A stretch of 64,000 nt of DNA from Galerina marginata (Eukaryota > Basidiomycota > Agaricomycetes > Agaricales > Galerinaceae). Every line of letters begins with the position of its first letter. The stretch's first letter is position 1. Shown piece after piece: positions 49,679 to 61,883 of this stretch. Where the stretch lies: positions 2,604,001 to 2,668,000 of the forward strand of contig JAECYW010000007.1 of the NCBI GenBank assembly GCA_023014335.1, read 5' to 3'. The notes beneath the pieces are model-generated. The model was not told where the DNA came from. It ran no database searches and saw only the letters and a list, made by a program, of their open reading frames with translations. A program made the translations under genes and the position numbers.

Positions 49679-51117
49679 CTAAACAAGATACGTCTTATCA
49701 CGCAAGGATTTACGGCCTGGGCCCGCGTCCTCGCCTTCTCCCGAGAACATATACTCTTCGCGAGTGATAACGATACTTTCTCCCAGTTCAAATGTGTCGT
49801 TCGTTTGCCGAGATCCACTGACAACGCTTGTGCCATGGGGTTTTGCAGTCCGGCCGCTGACCTCAGAAATCTCTGGTCCTGTTCGCATCCTACTATTCAG
49901 CACCGCCATCATAGAGTTCGAGTATACTTTGGCCAAGATGACTGAGGGTAACTGGTAATACGCGGGCTTGCTTGGAAGGACCGACAGAATGAGATTTATT
50001 ATTGCGATGGCCGCTTTCGTGGAGAACTGGTAAGTCCATATTGTAAATGATGTCACTTTGATTCACATACCTGTTACAGTTCCGGTTTCTATCACCAGTG
50101 TGATGACTCTTCTAACAACGACATTTGTGGATTTCATGCTTTCGGAGGCACGACTTGACAGCTGATCGTGTATGGGTCAATTAGAAATACTGGAAAGGAC
50201 GATGGGATTAAAGACGAACGTAGTATGTCATACAGACCGCGATGATAACGTCGCATAGCGCGCTACCCCCATTCCAGAGCTGTGGAGATAGATTTGATAG
50301 TGGCCATTAAGAACGCGGCACATGTACGTACGGCGGCAGTGATAGAATATTGAACGCTCAGTAAGTTACTGAAGAGAACAGCGTTTTTCAGGACCGACGG
50401 CTGCTGCAATGGATCCTGCCAACTGCAGCGTCGCAAGCTATATCGGCAAATTTGATTAGTTACTGCCACCCAGACATTCGTAGCGAAGATACCCACTAGC
50501 ATGATTACCATTGCGACCCAGGTTGATTGGGAAAGGAATGCTGATACGGTATGCATAAAAACCTTCTGCGATGAAAGCGACTGAAAGGGGATGAGATTAA
50601 TGGATGACTGTTTCGGCTACCTGATTAGACGGACTAACCGAGGCCGCTGATTATGGGGACATCCAACCAGGCAAGGTCGACAGAATTATAAACCGAAAAA
50701 TCTCCATACCCAGATGCGAAGACGTGGAATGCGGAAATTGTAACAATTACTGTCTGAAGCACCTCAAGTGCAAATATTGTGTATACCAGGACTTTATTGC
50801 GGAGGGGATCTTTGGGGAAGGATATGAAAAACATATCTAGGGATGGACATAGAATGAGATGAAGTTCAGAAACAAGTAATTTCGCCATTAGGGTCGAGGG
50901 TACACGTACAGACTTGCATACAGAGCAGCCCAAAGAGGCCATAGTTGAACAGATACCCCAGTAGCTATTAACCCGTTAGTTACATTTTCCAGGTTCGCTT
51001 CTGGAGTTACTTACACGGGGACCCGTTCTAGTAATAAGCATCAGCCGTATTCTTTGATGAGGAGCTACAGCTGTTAGACTTACTTTGAAGCGACATCAGG
51101 CGGAAGCGGAGGCAACA
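49679..51117 (-). CDS. DUF6534 seven-helix membrane protein (frame breaks)
   Basis: DUF6534 proteins are basidiomycete plasma-membrane-type proteins with seven predicted helices, function unknown. Exon 1 (51083-51117) and a 13-nt exon 2 (51015-51027) spell MLPPLPPDVASKTGPR, the family's usual opening, followed by LLGYLFNYGLFGLLCMQV and, after an intron, FFISFPKDPLRNKV and ALEVLQTVIVTISAFHVF. Later blocks are VAFIAEGFYAYRIS, LSQSTWVAMVIMLVGIF, QYSITAA, ALCDVIIAVCMTYY and VITLVIETG. The terminal domain has LPSVILAKVYSNSMMA (with VLNSR) and a polar tail to 49679. Two one-base breaks occur: a surplus base at 50539 (between RIS and FLSQS), and a phase conflict at the intron ending near 50274. Otherwise all helices are present. 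Confidence 0.8.
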
Positions 51118-54100
51118 TTTCTCCTAGAGCTAGGTACAGGGGTATGGTGGTAAGGGGAATTGTTCGACCTATGTCCGAACTTCGACATCTTGGGCTTATT
51201 AACCCCTGCCTATGACTTGTGATCTATGCGCGCCCAGTCGCGCCCAATGACTTTTTTGCTACAGCTTGGAGGGGACTGAAATGATGGGAGAAAATAGGAC
51301 TATCAATGGCAGGTTTATTTTATGAGTACCCACGAAGTAAAGGATGCCAGAGCTGTCGTTCCATGTACTCCGCGGTGACAGCCTTCCAATACTTTGACAA
51401 CGCGGGACAAAATACGGTCAGCCTTCAGTCTCAGAGCTTTGTCCCCCGATTGACTGAAGCGCCTCGAATTCGCCGAGGATCTATAAACCCCATAGATCCA
51501 TAGAACTTGTGCGTGTATTAATTGTGAATTATATATCCTTGATGCCATGTAAAGGTCCTAGCGAATTATAGTGCCTGAGGTCTTCTTTCGTGCTGAATAT
51601 TCGGCCAGCAATAAACATGTTGCCTCATGGCAGATGTGACTACCTATAAAATTAGAATCTATATCGATTAAAATAACACCCTGCGATAATTTCACTAAAG
51701 AAGGAGGTACGAGCTACCTATTAGCCCCCAAGTACCAAAACCCGTACGACGTCGACCCCAGGTTAACTGTTTGGTGGCTTAAGGATCCCTCGAGCTGTCA
51801 AAACATGAGTCCTCCAACTAATTGTCTTGTAAGTAAAGTTTACAGCATGGTAGTAAGAGTCTGACCCACGTTATGGATGGATGGATGTATGAGGTATAGC
51901 TGGGGCGACCAAGCATCGTCTGAGTTCAGAAAGCTCCGGAACTGACATCGGGCCGGTCCACCAAACTCCCACACCCCTGGCCTGGCCATTCCTATACTCA
52001 AACATGAGGATGCAAAGCCAGCTTTCCCACTCGTCACCTCAACGCTCATTAACGTTCATGATCAACTTGCACTGATTTATAACTCCTTGCTGTGAAAAGA
52101 CTCTCTGTTATAATCCTATACTTACTCAAGGACGGATCACACCTAAATTTGTCTAGTTTCTGCACAGAAATCATAGAAGGCCAAGGCCCACTGGCAGCAG
52201 GTATCATGTTGTGTCTTCCCCAATTTGTAATTTCACCGTACCTTTTCAGACTTTGCCTTTCTCAGTCCAGCTGGGCAAGAAATGCTGGGTGAGAAATGCC
52301 CTTTTACGATTTTCTCAGTAGCGGCGCAGGTAGCGCTCTAGCGCTTCTTTTCTCCCGAAATTTGCGGTGCTTTTAACATTGGCTCAAACGTTGACGATCC
52401 AAGGTCAATACCCAAATCATGTTTGGAGTTCTCAAGAGGAAGATTGTTAAGGTCTAAGCGAAGTAAAGCCACTTGGGTATGTGGATGAAGATGCGAAATG
52501 CATAGGCAAATAGGTGCGTCGGTCCTTTAGTGATATCTCGTTTGTTCATACATATTTGCTATGTTTTCCAGCCGATTTTCCGAGACGACTCTCTAGTTCC
52601 CTTTAATTTGTTTGTTATCTACATCCCGGTCCGTCCGAACGTGCGTCTGGGCACTTCTGAATGGCGACAAAATCCTCTAATTCCGAAGTCTAATGCAATT
52701 TCATTGCCAATTTGGAACCTCTATCTCGACGGGTGCACTCCGCGTCCGGTGTCCAGGTCCTACCATATCACATTAAAGCCGAAAATCTCTTTGTATATCT
52801 CAAGCCAAATATTGCGATTGCGTCATTGTTCACCGCGCTCGTCGACTTTATGTCATACTGCATGGATGCCACCTCAACAGAATATCGTTACTCCCTGATC
52901 GAGTAATTGGGGCAGGCAGTGTGCGGAAACTCAATGCGTTCGTCAAGGCCATGCTCGGATTCTCTAATTTTGATCTTGGTATAAACATACTGAGAATTCC
53001 CGATGAACAGTTGATGAACAGGGTGATCTGCGACCTAATGGAGAGTTGTATGATAGCAATGCGGCCCTGTCCCCAAACGCTGAGTCTCCACGATCGTTCC
53101 TTCGTTATTCATCAAGAATTCGGAGACTTAGCACCGCGTCTCCATAAAGTTGGGCTTATCCATCCGATAGACGTCAGTACCTTTCGAGTTTGTGCTACCG
53201 CCATTCAAAACGCGTTCCGTCGCAATCCAAACTTGCCATCCCTGCGAGCCATTTCGACACAGCGTTTGAAGAATAGCGAACGCGACTTCCACCACTGATT
53301 ATGACCACCAAACTGGCCTGGGCATTCCTCGGAACATAGCCTTCGTGTTTCGTAGAGAGGAACGTAGGCGGGGAGCATCTTACTATACCGGCAGGTACTT
53401 TGAGGAGTCTCTGCCGCTGGCACTGCCAATAATTACGCCTCTGTCGCGTTTCGTTCGACAAGACCTCGCGCCCATCGCTCAATGGACTCGACGCGCGTTG
53501 TGCTTTTCAGGGCCATCCCAGCCACTTCTGGCCTTAAGGAAAACATGAGCAAGCCTACTCCTCGTGAGGTGGTAAGAAAAAATATGAAGAGGCTTTACTT
53601 TTACTGATGTTGTCTCATCTTACAATCTTGACGACCAAAGTCGCGCGCGACCATGATGGAGATACCTCTGTACTTTCAGACATTATAGCAACGTACAAAT
53701 GGCTGAATGATAATCTTGAAGAAACTCAAGAACATCTCATAGCGGTCAAGAGCAAAAAAAATTTCTTAAATGTCGCAGCTCCGACCACGGAGAGCTGGAG
53801 CTGCTAGGACTCGAAAGTAGCTCATTATCAACCTGCCTGATGATCATGGGACCATGCGATATGTACGGGGATTCTTGCAGGCTTATGAAGACCTCTTTCT
53901 GGTCTCTCCGCCGCCGCCTCGGGATGTGGGACACTGAAGACGTTCAAGAAAGGAGCGATGTCTCAAACGACGGACACTGGCTTTGATAGCCTTCGAGAAT
54001 TGCGAAAGCGGTTTAATGAGGTTCCTCCAACAAGATGCACTTTTATTGTCGAGCATCACGAACTCAGCTCCCTTTCCATCACCGACTGCTTACACTGCCT

Positions 54101-55008
54101 GCGAAGTGGTGATACTGAAAACTTCGGCTTTACCAACAAATCACGGTCCCGGAAAAGGCGTCAAGACCCCCATTGAGCTTATAGATTCATCTGACTCTTT
54201 ATAAAGAACGTATCTGTTACTCAAGGCATATGAGTATTGAAAGCTTTTAAAGACTACGACTGTGAAATTTACTGCTGGGGATATGGAAGGCATCTTTCGT
54301 TCCAGTGCAGCAACGTTGAACGCCAACATTTGTTCAGACATCCAGAAATAACAATTGTTTCAGTTGTCTCAGGTCTGGATCAACCCAAGAATACTCAGAA
54401 AATTCTGAGAACGAGAAGTGAGATAAGATTCTTGACCAGCGATGCCAAATGTTTACCCTGAGATGGGACAAGAGGAGGCAACGGGTTAGCGGGACAGGTG
54501 GTCTTGTTCTCGGATCAATCACCGGATCGGTTAATCGTCCAACCGACTCGGCGACCGACCGACCGCACGGCTCACCCTGCATACTTGCTCCTGACATCCA
54601 TCATGGTTTTTTTCTTCTCGCCTGCCACCATGAATGTTCAAATTTGCAAAGCCCAAGACATTTTTCGGACTCTGTGGGCACAATCTCTTCCCTAGACCGA
54701 TAGAATTGATAGAATTGGGCTCCCCAAAGAACTTGCCTGCGCCGCGTAGAACGCAGTTGTTTGCTCGACGATGGTAAAATGGGGCTTAGCCTTATTACTG
54801 GTATGGTGTTCATGTACATGTTGACGTCGCCTAGCTCAGTTGTTCACTGAGCTCTGCTTGTATTACAGGTATTTTTGCCGGTTTCAATTCTCAGGCACAA
54901 TTGCACCGTCCTTCGCGCTAGCCCCGACAAGGATGAGCCGTGGGGTCAGCCGGCCTTCATTTTCGCTGTAAATAGCGCGACCAAGAAGACCTGAATACAA
55001 TCCACAAT
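51118..55008. other. Region with unassigned coding-like fragments
   Basis: 51118-52500 shows nothing supported. 52530-53300 (+) has coding-like text listed separately. 53607-53810 (+) reads VLSDIIATYKWLNDNLEE (helical, acidic). 53958-54800 is gene-poor, with short tandem repeats (GACCGACCGACC near 54554; a twice-repeated GATAGAATT near 54701). Confidence 0.35.
52530..53298 (+). pseudogene. Hypothetical coding-like fragments, family unknown
   Basis: Three consecutive frames carry plausible protein: RLGTSEWRQNPLIPKS, then AENLFVYLKPNIAIASLF, then VRKLNAFVKAMLGFSNF followed by PCPQTLSLHDRSFVIHQEF, ending at 53298. The last two pieces join in another frame near 52895 (DRVIGAGSVRKLN), which would need one missing base. 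I recognise no domain. It could be a degraded gene or several short exons. Confidence 0.25.
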
Positions 55009-56422
55009 ATGTTCCGTTTCCTCACCCCACAATCGTTCTCCTCCCCTTCAAACTCTCCTTCCATCTTATCAAACATGCCTTCGCCAATCCTACCACCAGA
55101 GCTCATTGAAGCCATCATCGACGAAGTGGGGCTTCTGAACGATTCCAGGACCCTTAGGGCCTGGGCTCTTGTCGCCTCGACGTTCGTATTTCGCTCTCAG
55201 AGCCATCTCTTCCGATCTATCGACCTCGATCGTCATGTACCGCGAAGAAAGTATTATGACCGTTTTCATCGGCTCCTTGTTGGAAAACCACACCTAGGAA
55301 CATATGTCCGCCATTTGCGGCTCGGTGATGATTCCGAAGACGACGATGAATTCGGCTGGGGAAGAAGTAGAGGCCGAGGCGCAGGTTCATGGATAACCAA
55401 TGCAATGACGCTGCCGCAGACGTTACTCCTCCTACCTCGTCTGGAAGGGTTTGCTTTGACATTTAATTCAGAAATGACTCATTGGAAATCGATCCGAGAG
55501 GAGACCCACGCGGCGTTCGACCATCTTTTCCGCCTGCCTAGTCTGCAGTTCGTGTCGCTGGAATTCATCAGCGACTTTCCGCCGCTGTTACTCGTGTCTT
55601 TGGTCGGAAGACTTCGGTGCCTTGGCCTCTCGTGCGTTGAGATAGACACGTCTGCCGACGCGGCGGCTATGCTTGCGAGTTATGTTTCCAGCGCCAACCA
55701 AACGCAATGGGCATCCCACCTTTATTCGCTGTTTTTACGTGGAACGTCACCGCCGACCATCCAAGCGATATCTCAAGCTCTCGCTAAAGTTTCTCCTCCA
55801 GGTTTGCAGAAGATATCCATCACTCCGACATTCGAGCACGGATTTTGCGATGCCATAAGCGACCTTATGAAATCCTCAGGTTCCAACGTCACGTCATTCG
55901 AATGGCTGCCGTCGATCCACTTTTGTAAGTTAATATTTCACGCTTACCTCAACATTCCTCCTCTCTCATCACACCAATCATCTACCAGGTTCATCAATCG
56001 GGCCCATCAACCTCGCCGCCGCCCCTCGTCTTCGATCCCTCCGCTTCATCGTAAGCTTCCGCCAAACCCATGCTCACGGACCCTTTCCCGAGGTTCTTCG
56101 CCTCCTCAGCCAAGCATCCATGCACCTCAACCATATTGAGACTGTCGTTATCGACTGCCACTGTATCCGGCCTGTCGAAGACAAGGCCCGGAGGGCAGAG
56201 TGGCATCCTTTGGACAAGATGCTCTCGCGCCGCGGGTTTGGCCGGCTGAGAGACGTCAAGATCGTACTGTCGACGAGCACGAGCGCGGTTGGGGAGAGGC
56301 AGAAGCTGGTTTCGTCCTTCCAGGATCTATTACCTGGGGTGGAGAGGAAGGGTGCGCTGATTTCGGTCCATACAAGGGTGGATAAGGACGAGAGGTTCTT
56401 GATCGAGAGTTTTGGGGCCTAA
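55009..56422 (+). CDS. F-box-like protein, intact
   Basis: Two exons (55009-55924 and 55989-56422; 64-nt GTAAGT...CAG intron) give 1350 nt, 449 residues, with no break. After a Ser/Pro-rich leader, an F-box-like segment runs from about residue 25 to 70 (LPPELIEAIIDEVG, LRAWALVASTFVFRSQSHLF), matching the agaricomycete pattern PxELxxxIID...L...ALVS..F...R..LF. The remainder alternates leucine-rich strands (LLLPRLEGFAL, LRLGDD) with acidic loops typical of the substrate-facing half. An alternative start at MPSPILPPEL (55075) is equally plausible and would remove the leader. Role inferred: SCF-type E3 adaptor; target unknown. In contrast to the F-box gene at 16.5-18.1 kb, the frame is clean. Confidence 0.85.
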
Positions 56423-57057
56423 GACCGCGTCTGGTTCGCTGGCCATCGCGTGAAGCACGGGATGGTGATAGTTCCGAAAGTCAGTCTACAGAATTACAGC
56501 AATGCTATTAATACTGATGATTGATACACACGACTAGGCGTTAGTCATCATGAGATGAACTGGAAAGAAGTTCCGTCCTTGCCTTCCTGCCTTATACTTG
56601 GGAATCAATCAGCAGTTTGACGGGACCATGCTCTCGATACTAATAGTTCAGGTTCCTCGCTATAATTTATTCCGACATGTCGACAACGAGTCAGTACGAA
56701 TCCTACCATTCGATATGTGAATATTATTTTTATCTTCTAGATCCCAATATGATACTCTTTCGTCCTGGATATCCATTCGCCTAGGATATGGTAATCGAAG
56801 ACGCGTACTAGAAGCCTTCAGCAAGAATTGGCCCCAGGTCGGCGTTAACTCGTCAGACGTTCACAGCCGCTGGCTGTCCCACATGAACGACGTTAACGTT
56901 GGTGATACTTATCACGTACCCGACGTCAAGTACACAGAAATCTCTCATCCTCGCCTCCAAGGTTGTTCCGCGTGCCTGACATCAAAATGAATTTCATTAT
57001 AAAGGTGGTATGATTTCCTTCAGCGTAGCCTCAGAGCAACTTTCGCTTTCTAGAGAC
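56423..57057. other. Spacer before the WSC-domain gene
   Basis: No gene is seen. TATAAAGG at 56998-57005 lies about 55 bp upstream of the ATG at 57058 and is a plausible core promoter element. Confidence 0.45.
56998..57005 (+). promoter_or_regulatory. TATA-box-like element of the WSC-domain gene
   Basis: TATAAAGG stands about 52-60 bp upstream of the chosen start codon, a usual distance for a fungal core promoter with a short leader. The assignment rests on sequence and position only. Confidence 0.4.
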
Positions 57058-58900
57058 ATGATGACCTCGAGCTCTCGCAACCGGTTGTTCAAGACGTCGC
57101 TCGCTGCTTTTGCTGGAGCCGCTGCGGTACGTTTTATATATCATCCATTGTCGTATTGAAGTTGTAATTAATCATACTACTCGTGCAGCTATCTGTTCAC
57201 GCGTCGCCCGTCATTGAAGCGCGTCAGTCCAGCCTTCCTACAGGATGGTCGGCCATCGGCTGCTACAGGTTTGTCTGCACGTTCTCCGTGTCATTGAGAC
57301 GAATAATCATTTTCTTTAGCGATCTTCCGGCCACTCGTACCCTGAAAGTCGCGTCCTTCACGGATGTGAATAACATGACGATCGAATCGTGCCTCGCATT
57401 TTGTACACCTGCGGGATATGTATACGCAGGCGTCGAATTTGCTCGGGTGGGCTACACTTTCTTCCTGGTTTACTCTTTGGGTTCTCGTGCTCATGTTTTG
57501 TGTTTCTTTGGTAGGAATGCTGTGATTAATTATCTCTTTTGGCGGTTGCGTTCTCTTCTAAACGGATTGTCTCTCCAGATTGCGACAATGTAATCGAATC
57601 GCCAGGAGCGCCTATTTCTTCAAGCACCTGCAACATGCCATGCACTGGCAATTCTAACGAAATTTGTGGTGGTGCTGGGGGTATCAACATCTTCCAAAAG
57701 TTCGTCCGAGAGCGATAAACTATGAGTGATGCTCAATAGATTTTAAACCATGTCAGTTCGGCTCCCACTACAACGCCTCCTCCGCCTCCTCCACCTCCAT
57801 CGGGAACTATCAAGCAGACTGCTGGGACATTCCAGTACAAAGGTTGTTATCAGTACGTCTTTTATTGCTTGTCTCACCTGTCTCTGTATTTGTCTAATTT
57901 CTTCGAACAGGGATGGAGTCAACGGAGCGCCGCGCTCCTTACGAACTCAACTGTCAGTTTCTGGAGGAGTAACCGCCGAGAGCTGCACCACAGCGTGCAA
58001 AGCCGCAGGATTCATTCTCGCTGGCTTGGAGTTTGGCCAAGAGTGCTGTTCGTCAATATTTCCTTTCGATTTTCAAGTTCAAATACTGAAGATTCTTCCA
58101 TTAGGGTGCGACTCGTATATGCCTTTGGCTGTATTAACACCAGACACGGACTGCAACATGGTCTGTAACGCCGATACCACGGAATTATGTGGAGCAGGCA
58201 ATCGACTCGCGGTTTACGTTGACTCCAGCGCACCGCCTCTAAATCCGCAGACCTGCTTAAATTCTGCGCAGCTGCAAGCTACGACTTTCAATTTCGATCT
58301 GGTTGCTGTCTTTGTGCCAGCTTCTCAAGGAGCAGCAGTCAGCCCTCCTGTTTTACTCGGAAATCATGAACAAGCCTCACGTCCTGGCGTTGCGACGACG
58401 TCTATCCTCACCGTAAGCTTTCTCTATTGGTTTACTAATTGAGAGTACCTATATGATTCTGTAACTGCAGGGAAGAAGTTCGAACGAACCTCATGTGTAC
58501 AACATGGCTAGCGATGGACTGAGCTCCGTCGGGACAAACTCGTTCAATGGGTTCAGTATCGGGTTCACGATCCAGCCTGTTAACGGAGGCGCCCAATTCT
58601 TCCAGGCTCCCGGAACTGGAGCTGCTCCTGTGATTTTCCATGGATATTGTGCTCAGGTGAGAAGCGAAAATTTTCCTCCGTGAATTTCGTTGGAAATAAT
58701 AAATGGATAACCTTCGATGTCTGTACAACATATAGCCTAATCCACTTAGTCCGTCATCATACATTGGGCCGCCCGTTCTGGCGGTCAGTGGTAATTCGAA
58801 CGTCTGGGGCTTCTGTGCAGGCTCTGGTCCTCTGTACCTCCCGCTTGGTCCTGGGACATGCTCAAGCGCTCTACTTGAGATGACACAAGCTGTGGTTTGA
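57058..58900 (+). CDS. Secreted protein with two WSC domains
   Basis: A signal peptide (MMTSSSRNRLFKTSLAAFAG, cut near the HASP site) is followed by two WSC carbohydrate-binding domains. The first has IGCYSDLPATRTL, ESCLAFC, GVEFARECYCDN, CNMPCTG and EICGG; the second KGCYQDGVNG, ESCTTAC, LEFGQECWCDS, CNMVCN and ELCGAGNRL. A PPPPPPP linker separates them. The C-terminal part (VYNMASDGLSSVGTN, FHGYCAQ, NVWGFCAGSGP) is a family-typical cysteine-bearing module. Ten exons: 57058-57126, 57189-57268, 57320-57446, 57515-57521, 57579-57699, 57757-57852, 57911-58047, 58105-58412, 58471-58656 and 58750-58900. Exon 4 is only 7 nt, yet it supplies the conserved ECY. Entry into exon 10 is one base out of phase (PSSYIGPP is read after skipping one base at 58750). 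Role inferred: binding of wall glucans. Confidence 0.82.
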
Positions 58901-60014
58901 ACGGGTCAAGCTGTCGTGGTGCTCGAGTAGGAGTAAGGTGCTTGCGCATATATTAGAAAAACAGAATTATACCTAGAAGTATTCAGATTAAATAAATGGA
59001 GGCCCTAAAAACATTTGCATTCCCGGTCGATATTTAGGAATTTACCGGATACAATGGCGATTGGGGCAAGGTCGAAGACTCGAAATAACTTCAACAACGC
59101 GCGTCGCGGTGTCACGCCGCCTTTCGACTGTCATGTGATAGGAAGACTCCCTGGCGTGACCACTAACGAGAGATCTGGTCAATGACATTGACAACTGTCA
59201 GATATTTTTTCTTTCCCATGGACCATCATCAGTATGGAAAGCCGGACTGTCAAGCCTCCCAAGTTGCCGCCAAACACAATGCGGCGAGTGATGCCGATGT
59301 TTGTGATGAACTTGACCTATCTTTAGGTTGCCAGGACCTCGTGGACCGCAGTTGGGTGCTCTGCTAATTCGTATCACCGCTCACGCACAGGCAACCAGTA
59401 TTATATAAGACTTGGTAGATACATTGCTTAAGGTTCATAGTCAACATTACTTTAAATTTTAGACCGTCGGGTGTTTCGTAAAGAAAATGGCTCATATTCA
59501 TGCCTTCCCTGGTCCGTGGGGAATTACGGCTACTGCAGTGCCGCGTCGCTAATTCTTTCCATAGCTCATGCTCAGGTAACCGGTATTATACAGGATTTGG
59601 TAGTTACATCCTATAACATTATTAGACGACATTTATGTAGTAATTTGGAGCATCCAATATCCTGACATGGAAATATACGATGTCCAAAGTTTTGCAGTCT
59701 TACGGTCCTTACGGAATGGCAGTTTCAACGATCCAAATGTACTAGCACGATATTTTAGACTTGACAGGCTTTTTTACAGGAAGCTTCTTGCATGCACGGG
59801 CCGCCAAACAAATGCAGTACTAAATCAATACCAGTGACGAGCGCTGTTACGCGCTCTGAGCGATAGGCGCCGTACCACTTACTTCATTTCAGTGCCGAAT
59901 GCAGCTATCCACCCGTGGTCGTCTCACCGGAGGTGTTTTTCAAAATGCCTCAGCTTGCTCACGTATTACTACTCGCAGAACACTGGCGTTCAATCCTTTG
60001 TAAAGCTACTATCG
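58901..60014. other. Spacer with a diverged direct duplication
   Basis: No gene is supported. About 59390-59450 and 59577-59640 are diverged direct copies (CAGGCAACCAGTATTATA versus CAGGTAACCGGTATTATA, both followed by a TTGGTAG...TACAT block), roughly 187 nt apart. Confidence 0.45.
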
Positions 60015-61883
60015 CTACCATTCATCCCCCTCAGTGTCGTCCGGTTCTTCATCACTAAATTGTACCTCGGCAACTTCGAAGTCCTCATCCTCGTCATCCA
60101 TTCTGTCTAGTTCTTTTTCCATAGCTGTATCTAACCGAAATAAATCAATAGCTTTCTCAATTCTAAGCAAAATGTTCACTTACCAAGCCCTTGACCATTA
60201 TTTACACCTCCCATGTAATAATCCCCATTAGTGTCTGGGTTCTCGATGCCTCCATACAGTTCTACTCCAACCGGTGGGACCGCATTCTCTATATCACTTT
60301 CGTCCTCCAAAGTGTCAAGGTAAACTTGGCATTCCTCGTTGAAATCTGCCGCATCATCCAAATGCTCAAATCGATGAACAAGCTCACGATAAATATCCCA
60401 AACATTTTCAGAGTTGAGGTAGGGCTTCCCATACTTTTGTAAAGAATTCCTGCATACTTGCCAAATTCTGAGGGAACAAGCTCGAAAACGGGATCACTAG
60501 GAGGTGCAAATGCCTGCCGAACATGATCAATTGCGGCCTGTTCCACTTGGATCTGTGGATGTAAACCTTGATTATGTGATGAATATCAGAGGAGAAGTTT
60601 AACTTACCTTAAAGTTGAGCGCGCCAAAGCGCTCTGGATTGTTGTAGATATCATTAGGCACACCGTGAGGAAGAATCTTGTTACGGTCTGCCCTTTTACG
60701 GGTGTTGTTGACGCGGTCGGCCCAAGCATCCAGTTCAGACTGGAGGAAGGGAATAAATATCCATCGGAATACCAGACTAGATTATCAGTTAGATTTTATA
60801 CCAAGCTTTGATAAGTAGACCTTACGTATCAATTGGGCGGTTGGTATCGTACCAGCCATTGGTAACACCAGTCTCGAGTAAATCCTCAAATCCTGGTGTA
60901 AAACGGCGTCGGAGCTGGGACCACGTAATTTCTGGCTTTACATTTTTCTTCTGCCGCATCCAGCGGTGCTGGATTGTTCCAGCTAAGTTAGGGTCATGCC
61001 AATGGCGCAAAGCAGTATGGCCATTCGCAAGACCATAGTTCTCTGAGCCGGGATCACTCTGAGTAACGAGAGGCATATCTGGAGATAGATTAGTTTTCGA
61101 GTCAATTAAAATATTAGAAAGACTGACGCTTGAATTTCTCAACAACCTCGAGGTAATATGATAAAATTAGCTTTGGGTTGCTATTTGTCCACCAGACCTT
61201 GAGCCAATGAATCCGGCCTGGAAATGGGTCAACACCTGTATGAAGAGCAAGTCCAAATCGTTTCCATTTATCATGCTGGTCAACAGCGACCATGTCATTG
61301 ACTCCAGCAGCCCAAAAACGCCGGCGCTTAAGACGACCAGCCTTGCGCTCACGGACTAAATCGTGCTCATAGACACGAAAATAAACAACAACAATATGCC
61401 TAAAAAATTAGTGGATATTTGACAGAAAAAATCATTTGGCGCACCTAGATACAGACATGCCCATTTCGTGAAACAGCAAAGAGGACATTTCACGCACCCC
61501 TGCCTTTGGAAAGCGCTTCCGCAAAGCTACCATTGAGTCCCGAATGGATTCGACGGTGTGATTTTGCTGCCTAGTCGATAACAAACCCATTCTTTTCCGA
61601 GTAGCTTTGTAAGATGTCATTCTAAAATTTATTCGGATCTTCATTAGTAGATACATGGGACTCAGAAAATAGAAAATCCTTACCCAATGCCATGGAGGTC
61701 TGTATCAATGTGTTCGGTCCGAAGTAAATGAAGAATTTCGACATCTGATTTACGCATTTTCCAGTAGGCCAGGATATGGGGAGCAATAGCTTCCAGAGGC
61801 GCTAAAGGCAAGATTTAGGCGCCGGACACCGGATATAACAATCAGCACTCACGAAGTGGTTTGTGTTGATTTTTCTGAGGCAT
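60015..61883 (-). CDS. rve-type integrase core protein (basidiomycete, transposon-related)
   Basis: This is a DDE/RNase H-fold integrase of the kind scattered through agaricomycete genomes, probably derived from a transposable element. The start at 61883 is MPQKNQHKPL (exon 61853-61883); next come PLEAIAPHILAYWKMRKSD, a helical region with KATRKRMGLLSTRQQNHT, then the catalytic core: VAVDQHDKWKRFGLAL (first Asp), PGRIHWLKVWWTNSNPKL, MPLVTQSDPGSENYGLANGH (second Asp), and LQSELDAWADRVNNTRKR (Glu) with ILPHGVPNDIY. The C-terminus is acidic (DEDEDFEVAEVQFSDEE), ending at 60015. About seven short introns fit in phase. One break exists: at 60463-60465 the reading needs one more base in a T run (EFWQVC expected), the opposite sense to breaks elsewhere. 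No terminal repeats were found around it. Confidence 0.82.

Noticed and set aside
4839..50539. Programmed +1 frameshifting as the explanation for the frame breaks
   Set aside because: The sites share no slippery codon or common context, and a gene would need up to five independent events; kept only as a remote alternative.
55009..56422. Apparent frame change in the second F-box gene
   Set aside because: Fully explained by a 64-nt GTAAGT...CAG intron (55925-55988); total coding length is a multiple of three.
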